From the NCBI GenBank assembly GCA_035461175.1, contig DATHVR010000136.1:1-37660 (forward strand): 37,660 nt of DNA, in the 5' to 3' direction. Shown here piece by piece: positions 16,623-24,681 of the stretch (position 1 is the stretch's first letter; every line of letters starts with the position of its first letter). A program made the position numbers and the translations under genes. The notes under the pieces are model-generated. The model was given only the letters and a program-made list of their open reading frames with translations, was not told the DNA's origin and made no database searches. Source of the stretch: DATHVR01 sp035461175 (GTDB lineage Bacteria > Actinomycetota > Acidimicrobiia > Spongiisociales > ZC4RG35).

Positions 16623-16798
16623 GAGCTCGCTCCGCTCGCCGTGGTGGGTTCTGGGTACTGGGTAATGGGTCGCGTGCCGCCCGGCAGGAGCGACCTCTTC
16701 CCAGCACGTCCGGACGTACCCGCCCCTCGTCTCGAGTCGGATCCACCCACCACTCACCACCCACCACCCAATACCGCGAGCGGAGCGAGCCATGCTGA
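16619..16798 (+). CDS. Candidate coupling mini-ORF nuoL-nuoM (cluster 1)
   Basis: GTG overlaps the nuoL stop (GTGA). The frame stays open for 59 codons through a 166-base inverted-repeat element and stops at 16796-16798, 7 bases into nuoM (ATGCTGA). The peptide is Arg/Ser/Pro-rich and repeat-encoded, with no known domain. It uses the same phase as the five heptamer mini-ORFs, which favours a translational-coupling role over chance. Confidence 0.3.
   Translation: MRARSARRGGFWVLGNGSRAARQERPLPSTSGRTRPSSRVGSTHHSPPTTQYRERSEPC
16625..16790 (+). repeat. Inverted-repeat element between nuoL and nuoM
   Basis: Perfect 15-bp inverted ends GCTCGCTCCGCTCGC (16625-16639) and its complement (16776-16790). 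Inside these are GT-rich (16641-16670) and AC-rich (16743-16775) arms that pair imperfectly. The right end supplies the GGAG Shine-Dalgarno of nuoM. It could be a small non-autonomous mobile or structural element; no transposase is seen. Confidence 0.75.
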
Positions 16799-18324
16799 CG
16801 GCGCTTGTCCTTCTCCCCGCGGTGGCGGCCGTTGTCGTGCTGCTGATTCCCAAGCGGCGGGGGGAGTTGATCCTGCCGGTGGGGACCATGCTCTCGGTGC
16901 TGCCGCTGGCGCTGGCCGGCTACATGTTCGTGGCCTTCGAGCCGGTGGCCGGGTACCAGTTCGTGGAGCGCGCCACCTGGTACACCGACTGGGGTATCTC
17001 GTGGTACCTGGGGGTAGACGGGATCTCGATGCCGCTGGTGGTTTTGACCGCCTTGCTGGTGCCGATCGCACTCGCCGCTTCCACCGCCATCACCGAGCGG
17101 CGCAAAGAGTTCGTGCTCTACACCCTCCTCCTCGAAGCGGGCACGATCGGCGTCTTCGTCTCTCTCGACCTGTTCTTCTTCTTCGTGTTCTTCGAAGCCG
17201 TGCTGGTCCCGATGTACTTCATCATCGGCATCTGGGGATCGGAGCGACGCAAGTACGCCGCCATCAAGTTCTTCCTGTACACCGCCTTCGGATCGGCGCT
17301 GCTGCTGGCCGGTGTCATCTCGCTGTCGGTCATCCACGCCTCGCAGACCGGCGTGCCCAGTTTCGCCATCGACGATCTGATGGCCCTCGACTTTGCTCCC
17401 GCTACCGCCGGGTGGCTGTTCGCCGCCTTCCTGTTGGCCTTCGCCATCAAGGTCCCGGTGTTCCCGCTCCACACGTGGCTTCCCGACGCCCACGTCGAAG
17501 CCCCCACCGCCGGCTCGGTGCTGCTGGCGGGCGTGCTGCTGAAGCTGGGCACCTACGGCCTGATGCGCTTCAACCTGTCGCTGTTCCCCCAGTCGTCGGT
17601 GGACTGGGTGCCGGTGCTGGCGGTGCTGGCCGTGATCGGGATCGTTTACGGGGCGGTGGTGGCCATCGTCCAGCCCAACCTGAAGAAGTTGATCGCCTAC
17701 ACCTCGGTCTCCCACCTCGGCTTCATCGTCCTCGGCACCTTCGCCCTCACCTCCGGTGGGCTCCAGGGGGCGGTGATCCAGAACGTCAACCACGGCCTCA
17801 CCACCGGTGCCCTCTTCCTCCTGGTGGGCATGATCTACGACCGCCGCCACACCAAGATGATCTCGGATTTCGGCGGTCTGCAGAAGGTGATGCCGATCTA
17901 CGCCGGGTTCTTCCTGTTCATGGCCTTTGCCTCGATCGGCCTCCCCGGGCTGAACGGGTTCGTGGGCGAGTTCCTCGTCCTGGTCGGCAGCTACACCAGC
18001 CTCCCCGTCTACGCCATCATCGCCGCTTCGGGGGTGGTGCTGGCCGCCATCTACATGCTGTGGGCCTACGAGCGGGTCTTCACCGGGATCCCGGACAAGG
18101 AAGAGAACAAGATCCTCTCCGACCTGAGCGTCCGGGAGGTCGCCATCCTCGCCCCTCTGGCGGTGTTGGTGCTGGTACTGGGGCTGTATCCGAAGGTACT
18201 GCTGGACAAGATCGAGCCTTCGACCGAGGCGCTTCTCGACCACATCGAGGCCAGCACCGACTACGAGGTCCCCGCTCCCGGCCGTCTGGCCGATGTGTTC
18301 GTGGCGGGGGGTGAGACCGAATGA
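16792..18324 (+). CDS. nuoM: NADH-quinone oxidoreductase subunit M
   Basis: An antiporter-like proton-pumping membrane subunit with 510 residues. Seen: YLGVDGISMPLVVLTALL, FFFFVFFEAVLVPMYFIIG with the conserved glutamate, AFAIKVPVFPLHTWLPDAH (conserved Lys), and NLKKLIAYTSVSHLGFIVLG. GGAG 6 bases before the ATG comes from the end of the upstream inverted repeat. The stop overlaps the nuoN ATG (ATGA). Confidence 0.96.
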   Translation: MLTALVLLPAVAAVVVLLIPKRRGELILPVGTMLSVLPLALAGYMFVAFEPVAGYQFVERATWYTDWGISWYLGVDGISMPLVVLTALLVPIALAASTAITERRKEFVLYTLLLEAGTIGVFVSLDLFFFFVFFEAVLVPMYFIIGIWGSERRKYAAIKFFLYTAFGSALLLAGVISLSVIHASQTGVPSFAIDDLMALDFAPATAGWLFAAFLLAFAIKVPVFPLHTWLPDAHVEAPTAGSVLLAGVLLKLGTYGLMRFNLSLFPQSSVDWVPVLAVLAVIGIVYGAVVAIVQPNLKKLIAYTSVSHLGFIVLGTFALTSGGLQGAVIQNVNHGLTTGALFLLVGMIYDRRHTKMISDFGGLQKVMPIYAGFFLFMAFASIGLPGLNGFVGEFLVLVGSYTSLPVYAIIAASGVVLAAIYMLWAYERVFTGIPDKEENKILSDLSVREVAILAPLAVLVLVLGLYPKVLLDKIEPSTEALLDHIEASTDYEVPAPGRLADVFVAGGETE

Positions 18325-19778
18325 TCCAGGGTCCGGTGATCTCCTGGCTGGGCATCGCTCCCGAAATCGTGCTGGCGGTGGGGGCGGCCCTGATCCTGCT
18401 CGTCGAGGTGCAGTGGAGTCCGTCCCGCCGCGTCCTGGCCGGGACAGCCGGGGCCATTCTGGTGGTGGCGCTCGGGTTCTCGGTGGCCCTGCACCGTTTC
18501 CTCGACGTGGGGGAGGGCATCGACACGCTGCTCCCGTTCGCGGGGATGATCGCCCTCGACGGCTTCGGCGTCTTCGCCCGCTACGTGCTGTTGGTGGCGG
18601 CGGGCCTGGGCCTGCTCAGTGCCTGGCGGATGGTGGAAAGGATCGGGACCCGGGCGGCGGAGATGCTGGCCCTTATGCTCCTCGCCACGGCCGGCTTCTC
18701 GATCATGGCCATCTCCGCCAACCTGATGATGACCTTCCTCGGTCTGGAGGTGGGGTCGATCTCGCTCTACATCCTGGCCGGCTTCGCCCGGGAACGGACC
18801 GACTCCGATGAGGCGGCCATCAAGTATTTCCTCCTCGGCGCCTTCGCCTCGGCGGTGTTCGTGTACGGAGTGGCGTTGGTGTTCGCCGGCACCGGAGAGT
18901 TCAACCTGGTGGCCCTGCGTGACTACCTGACCGGGGTAATCGTGTTCGAGCCCGGCGTGATCCTGATCGGACTGGGCCTCGTCATCGTCGGCCTCGCCTT
19001 CAAGGTGACGGCGGCCCCCTTCCACAGCTGGGCCCCCGACGTCTACCAGGGCGCCCCCGCCGGGGTGGTCGGGTTCATGGCGGCGGTGGCCAAGATCGGC
19101 GGCTTCGCCGCCCTGGTCCGGGTGCTGGTGTCGGCCTTCCCTGCCCTCGACAATGACTGGGCACCGGTGGTGGCAGGCATCGCCGCCCTGTCGATGGTGC
19201 TGGGGTCGGTGCTGGCCATCGTCCAGGACGACCTGCGCCGCCTCCTCGCCTACTCCGGCGTCGCCCATGCCGGCTTCATCCTCACCGGCCTCCTATCCGG
19301 TGGTCCCGGGACCGTCGACGTTTGGTTCTATCTCGCCGTATACAGCGTCCAGCTGGTGGCCGCCTTCGCCGTGGTGGTGGCGGTCAGTGGGGCCTCCGGC
19401 ACCCGTTCGGCTCTCTCCGACTACGCCGGGTTGGGTCAGCGCCAGCCCTACCTGGCCGCCACCTTCTCGGTCATCCTGTTCGGGATGGGTGGGTTGCCCC
19501 TCACCTCGGGCTTCGTGGCCAAGTTCGGAGTCTTCACCGACGCCTGGGCGGCCGGGTTCCAATGGGTGGTGATCGTGGCCGTCCTCGCCTCGGTGGTGGC
19601 GTTCTTCCTCTATCTGCGGGTGATCGTCACGATGTACATGGACGACCCCGCCGGCGAGGAGATCGGCGCCCCCGACACCATCCGCGTGGTGATGGCGGTG
19701 GCGGTCCTAGTCACGCTGGTCTTCGGCATCTTCCCCGGCCCTCTCCTCGACCTGGCCGGCAATGCGATCCCCCTCTAG
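18321..19778 (+). CDS. nuoN: NADH-quinone oxidoreductase subunit N
   Basis: An antiporter-like membrane subunit (485 residues), the last complex I gene of cluster 1. Seen: TFLGLEVGSISLYILAGF, DEAAIKYFLLGAFASAVFVYG, VGLAFKVTAAPFHSWAPDVY with YQGAPAGVVGFMA, and DDLRRLLAYSGVAHAGFIL. It starts at an ATG overlapping the nuoM stop, with no spacer. The TAG stop is followed within two bases by a degenerate heptamer stretch and then the bactofilin-like gene. Confidence 0.96.
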   Translation: MIQGPVISWLGIAPEIVLAVGAALILLVEVQWSPSRRVLAGTAGAILVVALGFSVALHRFLDVGEGIDTLLPFAGMIALDGFGVFARYVLLVAAGLGLLSAWRMVERIGTRAAEMLALMLLATAGFSIMAISANLMMTFLGLEVGSISLYILAGFARERTDSDEAAIKYFLLGAFASAVFVYGVALVFAGTGEFNLVALRDYLTGVIVFEPGVILIGLGLVIVGLAFKVTAAPFHSWAPDVYQGAPAGVVGFMAAVAKIGGFAALVRVLVSAFPALDNDWAPVVAGIAALSMVLGSVLAIVQDDLRRLLAYSGVAHAGFILTGLLSGGPGTVDVWFYLAVYSVQLVAAFAVVVAVSGASGTRSALSDYAGLGQRQPYLAATFSVILFGMGGLPLTSGFVAKFGVFTDAWAAGFQWVVIVAVLASVVAFFLYLRVIVTMYMDDPAGEEIGAPDTIRVVMAVAVLVTLVFGIFPGPLLDLAGNAIPL

Positions 19779-19780
19779 CT

Positions 19781-19801
19781 CGGAGGTCGACGGTCGGAGG
19801 G
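19781..19801 (+). repeat. Degenerate heptamer array after nuoN
   Basis: CGGAGGT CGACGGT CGGAGGG: three imperfect units of the CGGAGGT form seen (on the other strand) in nuoJ. The last unit acts as a good Shine-Dalgarno for the GTG at 19810. Confidence 0.4.
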
Positions 19802-19809
19802 CAGAGATC

Positions 19810-21024
19810 GTGCCGGCCAGAACGTTTTCGCGACAGAATTGCGCGCCCTGGCGCGCAATTCGGTCGCGAAGACGGCTGTGGTTGCTCGTCCTAGGATCGG
19901 TCTGGTTGTTGCTTCCCTTGCCTGCTTCCGCGGCGGAGCGGTCGGTGTCGGATGTGGTCCTGGTCGACGCAGGCGCGGTGATCGAAGACGACCTCTACGC
20001 CGCCGGGAACCGGGTGGTGGTTCTGGGACGGATCGAGGGGGATCTGACCGTGGTGGCGTTCGAGGACGTGACCATCGCCGGGACGGTCCGCGGGGACGTG
20101 GTAGGCGTCGCCGGGTCCGTGATCGTGACGGGCACGGTCACGGAGTCCGTGCGGGTGATGGCGCCCACCCTCGAAGTCACCGGTGAGGTAGGGGGAGATG
20201 TGGTGGGAGTGGCCTGGACCACCATCCTGGGCGGCTCTGTCGATGGCGACGCCGTCATCTGGGGACGCAACGCCCGCCTGGAGGGCACGCTGGGCGGCAG
20301 TCTCGAGGGCCAGACCCGCTCCATGACCCTGGCCGGGCGGGTCGACGAGAACGTCGACATCACCGTCGACCGGTTGACGGTGGAGGCGGGGACCTCGGTG
20401 GGCTCGGACCTCGGATACCGATCCCATAACCCGGCCGAGGGGGTGGAACTGGCCGAGGTGGGAGGCTCGGTGGTCCAGCGACTGCCTTTGCCCCCGAACA
20501 TCCGGGTGCGGGCCCTGTTCATCCTGGGCAAGATCCTGATCGGCTTGCTGGCGGCGGTTATGGGCCTGGTGCTGATGTGGGCGTTGCCGGACGGGAGCCG
20601 ACGGGCAATGGCCTCGGTGCAACGGTCTCCCCTGCAGGCCTGGGTGGCGGGGATGATAGTGATGGCGACCCCGCTGGCGGCGGTGGCGCTGGCCGCGACA
20701 ATGGCCGCCCTCGCCCCTCCCCAGGCCACCCTTCCGCTGATCGCGGTGTTCGTTCCCGTGGCGCTGGCGATCCTGGGTGTGATCCTGGCGCTGGCGTTCG
20801 CGGCCCCCACCGCCGTCTACCCGTGGCTGGGCCGCTTCCGCCGCCCGGGCCGGGGAGCGGTGCGGGCCTTCCTGTACGCCGCCGCCGTCGTCATCCTGGC
20901 GGCGCTGATCCCATGGGTGTCGTGGCTGGTCATCCTGGTGGTCCTTCCGATCGGCATCGGGGGATGGATCGGACGCTCGGAAGACGAGGCGACCGAGCCG
21001 GAACACCAACCGGTGGAGGCCTAG
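19810..21024 (+). CDS. Exported bactofilin-like protein with C-terminal membrane helices
   Basis: The protein has 404 residues. After a basic N-terminus comes a signal-type helix (LWLLVLGSVWLLLPLPASAAE), then about 150 residues of regularly spaced short beta-strand repeats (GDLTVVAFEDVTIAGTVRGD..., GSVIVTGTV, GGDVVGVAW), like polymer-forming bactofilin/DUF583 beta-helices. Then come four to five hydrophobic helices (from about residue 235) and an acidic tail. The topology suggests an outside beta-helix anchored in the membrane. The GTG at 19810 has GGAGGG 8-9 bases upstream; the frame is open earlier but only inside nuoN. A 52-base palindrome falls within codons 5-22. Its TAG stop overlaps that of the convergent thioredoxin gene. 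Specific role unknown. Confidence 0.75.
   Translation: MPARTFSRQNCAPWRAIRSRRRLWLLVLGSVWLLLPLPASAAERSVSDVVLVDAGAVIEDDLYAAGNRVVVLGRIEGDLTVVAFEDVTIAGTVRGDVVGVAGSVIVTGTVTESVRVMAPTLEVTGEVGGDVVGVAWTTILGGSVDGDAVIWGRNARLEGTLGGSLEGQTRSMTLAGRVDENVDITVDRLTVEAGTSVGSDLGYRSHNPAEGVELAEVGGSVVQRLPLPPNIRVRALFILGKILIGLLAAVMGLVLMWALPDGSRRAMASVQRSPLQAWVAGMIVMATPLAAVALAATMAALAPPQATLPLIAVFVPVALAILGVILALAFAAPTAVYPWLGRFRRPGRGAVRAFLYAAAVVILAALIPWVSWLVILVVLPIGIGGWIGRSEDEATEPEHQPVEA
19823..19874 (+). repeat. Long palindrome in the start of the bactofilin-like gene
   Basis: An inner perfect 11-bp stem (19836-19846 with 19851-19861, loop CCTG) is extended, after one mismatch, by CGTTTTCGCGAC (19823-19834) against GTCGCGAAGACG (19863-19874), one G-T pair. 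There is no T run, so a terminator is unlikely. It looks like a dispersed palindromic repeat or a strong mRNA structure. Confidence 0.8.
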
Positions 21025-21401
21025 CCCGAGACCGTCTCCAGGGCCTGGTCGATGGTTCGAGTCAGCACGTCCTTTTTCACCAGACCGGTGGCGCGGTAGC
21101 GCTGGTGGATCGCGTTCGAGCCCGGCGTGTCGCCGCCGGTGAGGACCATGAAGGTAGGCGTGCCGCGCACGTTGAACTTGATGAAGGCGTCGGGGGCTTC
21201 GGCGGCGTTGGCCTTGACCACCACCGCCCGGTCCTCGTACTCCTCCGCCAATTCGTTGATGATCCCGTCCATCGTCCGGCACGCCTGACAGTTCTGTTGC
21301 CAGAAGTCGACGAAGACGGGCTTGCCGGATCGGGCCAGTTCCAGCAACTGGTCGGCAGACTCGAGGCGGACGGGCTTGGTTCGTTTTTTGAAGAGGGCCA
21401 T
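21021..21401 (-). CDS. Thioredoxin-family protein (CQAC active site)
   Basis: The protein has 126 residues, cytoplasmic (no signal peptide). Thioredoxin fold: KPVFVDFWQQNCQACRTMDGIINELAEEY with a CxxC pair (CQAC rather than CGPC), VVVKANAAEAPDAFIKFNV, and the cis-proline motif RGTPTFMVL. The start at 21401 (MALFKKRTKP) gives a normal-length family member; upstream sequence in this frame only mirrors moaA. It is divergent from moaA (66 bases apart) and convergent with the bactofilin-like gene, with stop codons overlapping in CTAG. Likely a disulfide reductase or isomerase of unknown client. Confidence 0.85.
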   Translation of the reverse strand: MALFKKRTKPVRLESADQLLELARSGKPVFVDFWQQNCQACRTMDGIINELAEEYEDRAVVVKANAAEAPDAFIKFNVRGTPTFMVLTGGDTPGSNAIHQRYRATGLVKKDVLTRTIDQALETVSG

Positions 21402-21467
21402 GACCAGTCCAACGTATCCACACCGGTGGGTATGCCCAACTCGGCCCGAGCCTGTACCTTGGGGCCC

Positions 21468-22484
21468 ATGACGAAGATCCCTCTCGTCGATCGCATGAGC
21501 CGGCCGGTGCACGATCTGCGCATCTCCGTGACCGACCGGTGCAACTTCCGCTGCACTTATTGCATGCCCAAGGAGATCTTCGGACGCGACTACGAGTTCC
21601 TGGCCCGTGAGTTGCTGCTCTCGTTCGAGGAGATCACCCGCCTGGCCCGCCTGTTCGCCCAGCGTGGGGTTCGCAAGGTCCGTCTCACCGGCGGTGAGCC
21701 GCTGCTGCGCAAGGGCCTGGAGACGCTGGTGGCCGAGCTGGCCGGGGTGGACGAGATCTCCGACATCACTCTCACCACCAATGGCTCCCTTCTTGCCCGC
21801 AAGGCCGAGTCCCTGGCCGCGGCCGGCCTCAACCGGGTCACGGTCAGCCTCGACTCGATGGACGACGAGGTGTTCATGGCCATGAACGACGTCGGTTTCC
21901 CCGTCTCCCGCGTCCTGGAAGGAATCGAGGCAGCGGCCGCCGCCGGCCTCACCCCGGTCAAGGTGAACATGGTGGTCAAGAAGGGCGTCAACGACGACTC
22001 GATCGTCGACATGGCCAAGCACTTCCGGGGCAGCGGTCACGTCCTCCGCTTCATCGAGTTCATGGACGTCGGCACCACCAACGGCTGGTGCCTCGACGAC
22101 GTGGTCCCCGCCCACGAGATCATCGAACGGGTGAATGCCGCCTTCCCGCTCGAGCCGATCGCCCCCAACTACCGGGGCGAGGTTGCCAATCGCTGGCGCT
22201 ACAAGGACGGTTCCGGGGAGATCGGAGTGATCGCTTCGGTCACACAGCCGTTCTGTGCCACCTGTACGAGGGCCCGTCTGTCCGCCGAGGGATCCCTCTA
22301 CACCTGCCTGTTCGCCAACAAGGGCACTGACCTGCGTGCCCTGCTGCGGGGCGGCGCCGACGACGACGAGATCGGCGAGGTGCTGGACCGGGTGTGGGGC
22401 GCCCGCACCGACCGCTACTCGGAGATCCGCTCGAAAGCCACGACCGACCTGCCCCGTGTCGAGATGTCGTACATAGGCGGGTGA
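21468..22484 (+). CDS. moaA: GTP 3',8-cyclase MoaA
   Basis: A radical SAM enzyme starting molybdenum cofactor synthesis (GTP to 3',8-cyclo-H2GTP, then MoaC to cPMP). It has 338 residues. Seen: radical SAM cluster C25, C29, C32 (CNFRCTYC), KVRLTGGEPLLRKGLE, LTTNGSLL, second cluster C263, C266, C280 (CATCTRARLSAEGSLYTC), and the C-terminal Gly-Gly (SYIGG) needed for activity. The ATG at 21468 has little leader and no Shine-Dalgarno, so the mRNA may be leaderless. The convergent neighbour mobA belongs to the same pathway; moaC and moaE are not in the window. Confidence 0.96.
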   Translation: MTKIPLVDRMSRPVHDLRISVTDRCNFRCTYCMPKEIFGRDYEFLARELLLSFEEITRLARLFAQRGVRKVRLTGGEPLLRKGLETLVAELAGVDEISDITLTTNGSLLARKAESLAAAGLNRVTVSLDSMDDEVFMAMNDVGFPVSRVLEGIEAAAAAGLTPVKVNMVVKKGVNDDSIVDMAKHFRGSGHVLRFIEFMDVGTTNGWCLDDVVPAHEIIERVNAAFPLEPIAPNYRGEVANRWRYKDGSGEIGVIASVTQPFCATCTRARLSAEGSLYTCLFANKGTDLRALLRGGADDDEIGEVLDRVWGARTDRYSEIRSKATTDLPRVEMSYIGG

Positions 22485-22498
22485 CCGGCGGCGGTGGT

Positions 22499-22623
22499 CC
22501 GGGTTCTGAGTGGTGGGTTCTGGGTGGTGCCGACCCGTTAAAGGCCTAAGTCTTCGAAGCATGTCCTGGCTGCATGCGGCGCGTCTGCTCTGACTCACCA
22601 CTCATTACTCACCACTCAATACC
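22499..22623. repeat. Inverted GT/AC-rich repeat between moaA and mobA
   Basis: The left arm (22501-22529, GGGTTCTGAGTGGTGGGTTC...) and the right arm (22592-22623, AC-rich) match in inverted orientation at about 23 of 29 positions, with a loop of roughly 60 bases. Same family as the nuoL-nuoM arms. The right arm runs into the last codons of mobA. Between convergent genes it may act as a two-way transcription stop, though no T runs are seen. Confidence 0.65.
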
Positions 22624-23189
22624 CCAGGAGGGCCGAAGCGGGCCAGGCCGTTTTTCAGATCTGCCGGGGTGTTCACCGAGTACCAGGAGCGGCCGTCTTC
22701 GCCCCAGGGGTGCCAGTCCACCACCGGGGTGAACGAGACCACGTCGAGCAGGCTCTGCAACGAGCCACCTCCGGCCAGTTCCGTCTCGGCGGCGCCGACG
22801 ATGTTGGGGGGATAGAAGGCACAGGTGGTCTGGCGGACACCCGCCTCGACCGGGACCACCGGCAGGGCGCCGTCCATCCCGGCCAGGCGGCGCAGGGTGG
22901 CGGGCCGTACCCAGGGTTGGTCGACCGAAACCAGCACCGCCGGGGTGTCGGGATGGTGGTGCATTGCCCCCACCAGGCCGGCCAGCGGACCACGGTGGGG
23001 AGCGCCGGGGTCGGGAAAGGCCTCGACGTCGGCCGGGCCCTCGACCCGACCCGCCACCGCCGGCTCCAGGCCGGCTTCGACGACGGCGGCGGTCACCCAC
23101 TCGAGCATCGTCCGGCCCGCCACCTCGACGGTGGCCTTGTCTTTGCCCATGCGGGTGCTCTCGCCCCCGGCCAGTATCACTCCGAGCAT
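22605..23189 (-). CDS. mobA: Molybdenum cofactor guanylyltransferase MobA
   Basis: This enzyme transfers GMP from GTP to molybdopterin to make the MGD form used by DMSO-reductase-family enzymes. It has 194 residues. The N-terminal nucleotide-binding motif LAGGESTRMGKDKA (about 7-20) is typical, followed by DPGAPHRGPLAGLVGAM and VSVDQPWV (metal Asp) and VNTPADL near the end. Odd: the final residues (GVLSGE) are encoded by the GT/AC repeat shared with other sites. Convergent with moaA, divergent from the small membrane protein at 23256. Confidence 0.93.
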   Translation of the reverse strand: MLGVILAGGESTRMGKDKATVEVAGRTMLEWVTAAVVEAGLEPAVAGRVEGPADVEAFPDPGAPHRGPLAGLVGAMHHHPDTPAVLVSVDQPWVRPATLRRLAGMDGALPVVPVEAGVRQTTCAFYPPNIVGAAETELAGGGSLQSLLDVVSFTPVVDWHPWGEDGRSWYSVNTPADLKNGLARFGPPGVLSGE

Positions 23190-23255
23190 GACCCCATCCT
23201 GGCAGCCCCGGAGGGCTGCTTCTGCTGTTGTAGGTCAACGTCGTAGCATCCGGGC

Positions 23256-23618
23256 ATGGTCTCTCGCACCGTGCTCGCCGTCGCCATCGCCGCCTGGACC
23301 CTTCTCACCTGGGGCGGGCGGGTGCGCCTGCTCACCGACGCCGAGCAGGGCGACCTGGCCAACTGGCTGCGCATCGGGGGGTCGATCCTGGTGGGGGCGT
23401 TGGCGGTGGCGGTGCTGCTCCTGGCCCAGGAGAGCGGGTTGGAGCGGTGGATGCTGACCTTCTTCGCCGCCTGGTCCACCGTCATCTGGCTGAGGTCATT
23501 GTTCACGGTGTGGACCGGCAGTGAGTCGATGGCCTTCAAGCTGGTCCACACCGTCCTGGCGGCCGGCTTCTTCGTGCTCGCCTATCTGGCGCTGCGGATC
23601 GGTTGGCGCACCGCCTGA
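23256..23618 (+). CDS. Small four-helix membrane protein, unknown function
   Basis: The protein has 120 residues with four predicted membrane helices (about 3-20, 40-59, 65-86, 96-116) and short loops; TM3 is Trp/Phe-rich (RWMLTFFAAWSTVIWLRSLF). I recognise no family motif. Coding-like codon use and a clean ATG support it as a real gene. It lies divergent to mobA (66 bases) and convergent with the iron transporter operon, so context gives no clear job. Confidence 0.65.
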   Translation: MVSRTVLAVAIAAWTLLTWGGRVRLLTDAEQGDLANWLRIGGSILVGALAVAVLLLAQESGLERWMLTFFAAWSTVIWLRSLFTVWTGSESMAFKLVHTVLAAGFFVLAYLALRIGWRTA

Positions 23619-23643
23619 ACAGAGCCGGTTCGGGGGGCGGTCG

Positions 23644-24678
23644 TCAGGCCAGCGGGAAGGAGGTGACGCCTTCCACCCGGATGGAGACCGGGTCACCCGG
23701 CTCCAGGTAGGGGGAGGGGCCGAGGCGGGCCCGCAGGATGGTGCCGTCGGACAGGGTCACCGTCACCAGCTGGTCGTGGCCGAAGAACTGGCGTTCGCGC
23801 ACCACGGCGGAGCCGCCCGGGTCGGGCTGGAGAGCCACCGCCTCGGGGCGGATCATGACCCGGACCGGTCCCTCCAGCTCGGTGGCGAAGCGGCCCACCG
23901 GGGTCTCCACCTCGCCGCGCCGGGCGACGCCCGGTAGGAAGTCGGCGTCGCCCAGGAAGCTTCCCACCCAGGCATCGAGCGGGGCCTGATAGAGGTCGGA
24001 GGGGCGGGCGGCCTGGACCACCCGGCCCTCGTGCATGACCGCCACGAAGTCGCTCATCGACAGGGCCTCCTCCTGATCGTGGGTAACGAACACGGCGGTA
24101 GTGCCGGCCCGGCGCAGGATGTCGGCCACCTCGCTCCGCACCCGGGTGCGGAGGGCGGCGTCGAGGTTGGAAAAGGGCTCGTCGAGCAGGATCACCTCGG
24201 GCTCGGGGGCCAGGGCGCGAGCCAGGGCCACTCGCTGCTGCTCACCGCCCGAGAGCTCGTGCGGAAGCCGGTCCTCCTTGCCGGCCAGGCCGACCAGTTC
24301 GAGAGTCTGGGCGACCCGGTGGCGCCGGTTGACCCGGGGCACCCCGTAGGCGACATTGCGGGCGACGCTGAGGTGGGGGAAGAGGGCGTAGTCCTGGAAC
24401 ACCATCCCCACCCGGCGCCGCTCGGGAGGGAGGAAGGTGGAGGGGTCCACGACCGTGGTCCCGTCGATCTCGATGGTGCCCCGGTCGGGCCGATCGAAAC
24501 CTGCGATGAGGCGGAGGGCGGTGGTCTTACCCGATCCCGACGGCCCCAGGAGCGTCATCAGGTGCCCGGCGTGGACGTCGAGGTGGAATCCACTCAGGGC
24601 CCGGGTCCCGTCGAAGCTCTTGTCGAGATCGCGGACCCGGATGGCGAGGGTGTAACCGGGGGAAGTGGACGGCGGCAT
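23644..24678 (-). CDS. fbpC: Ferric iron-type ABC transporter ATP-binding protein
   Basis: The ATPase (344 residues) of an importer with the permease and binding protein encoded just upstream. Seen: Walker A GPSGSGKT (45-52), Q-loop MVFQDYALFPHLSV, signature ELSGGEQQRVALARAL, Walker B VILLDEP, H-loop VFVTHDQEEA, and a C-terminal TOBE-like regulatory domain (after about 240). The ATG lies 3 bases after the permease stop. Spermidine or thiamine importers share this ATPase type; the binding protein in the operon argues for iron. Confidence 0.88.
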   Translation of the reverse strand: MPPSTSPGYTLAIRVRDLDKSFDGTRALSGFHLDVHAGHLMTLLGPSGSGKTTALRLIAGFDRPDRGTIEIDGTTVVDPSTFLPPERRRVGMVFQDYALFPHLSVARNVAYGVPRVNRRHRVAQTLELVGLAGKEDRLPHELSGGEQQRVALARALAPEPEVILLDEPFSNLDAALRTRVRSEVADILRRAGTTAVFVTHDQEEALSMSDFVAVMHEGRVVQAARPSDLYQAPLDAWVGSFLGDADFLPGVARRGEVETPVGRFATELEGPVRVMIRPEAVALQPDPGGSAVVRERQFFGHDQLVTVTLSDGTILRARLGPSPYLEPGDPVSIRVEGVTSFPLA

Positions 24679-24681
24679 GGT

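Noticed and set aside
21402..22601. Upstream extension of the thioredoxin gene (to 526 codons)
   Set aside because: Mirrors moaA. The thioredoxin domain starts at 21401 and moaA is clearly the real gene on the other strand.
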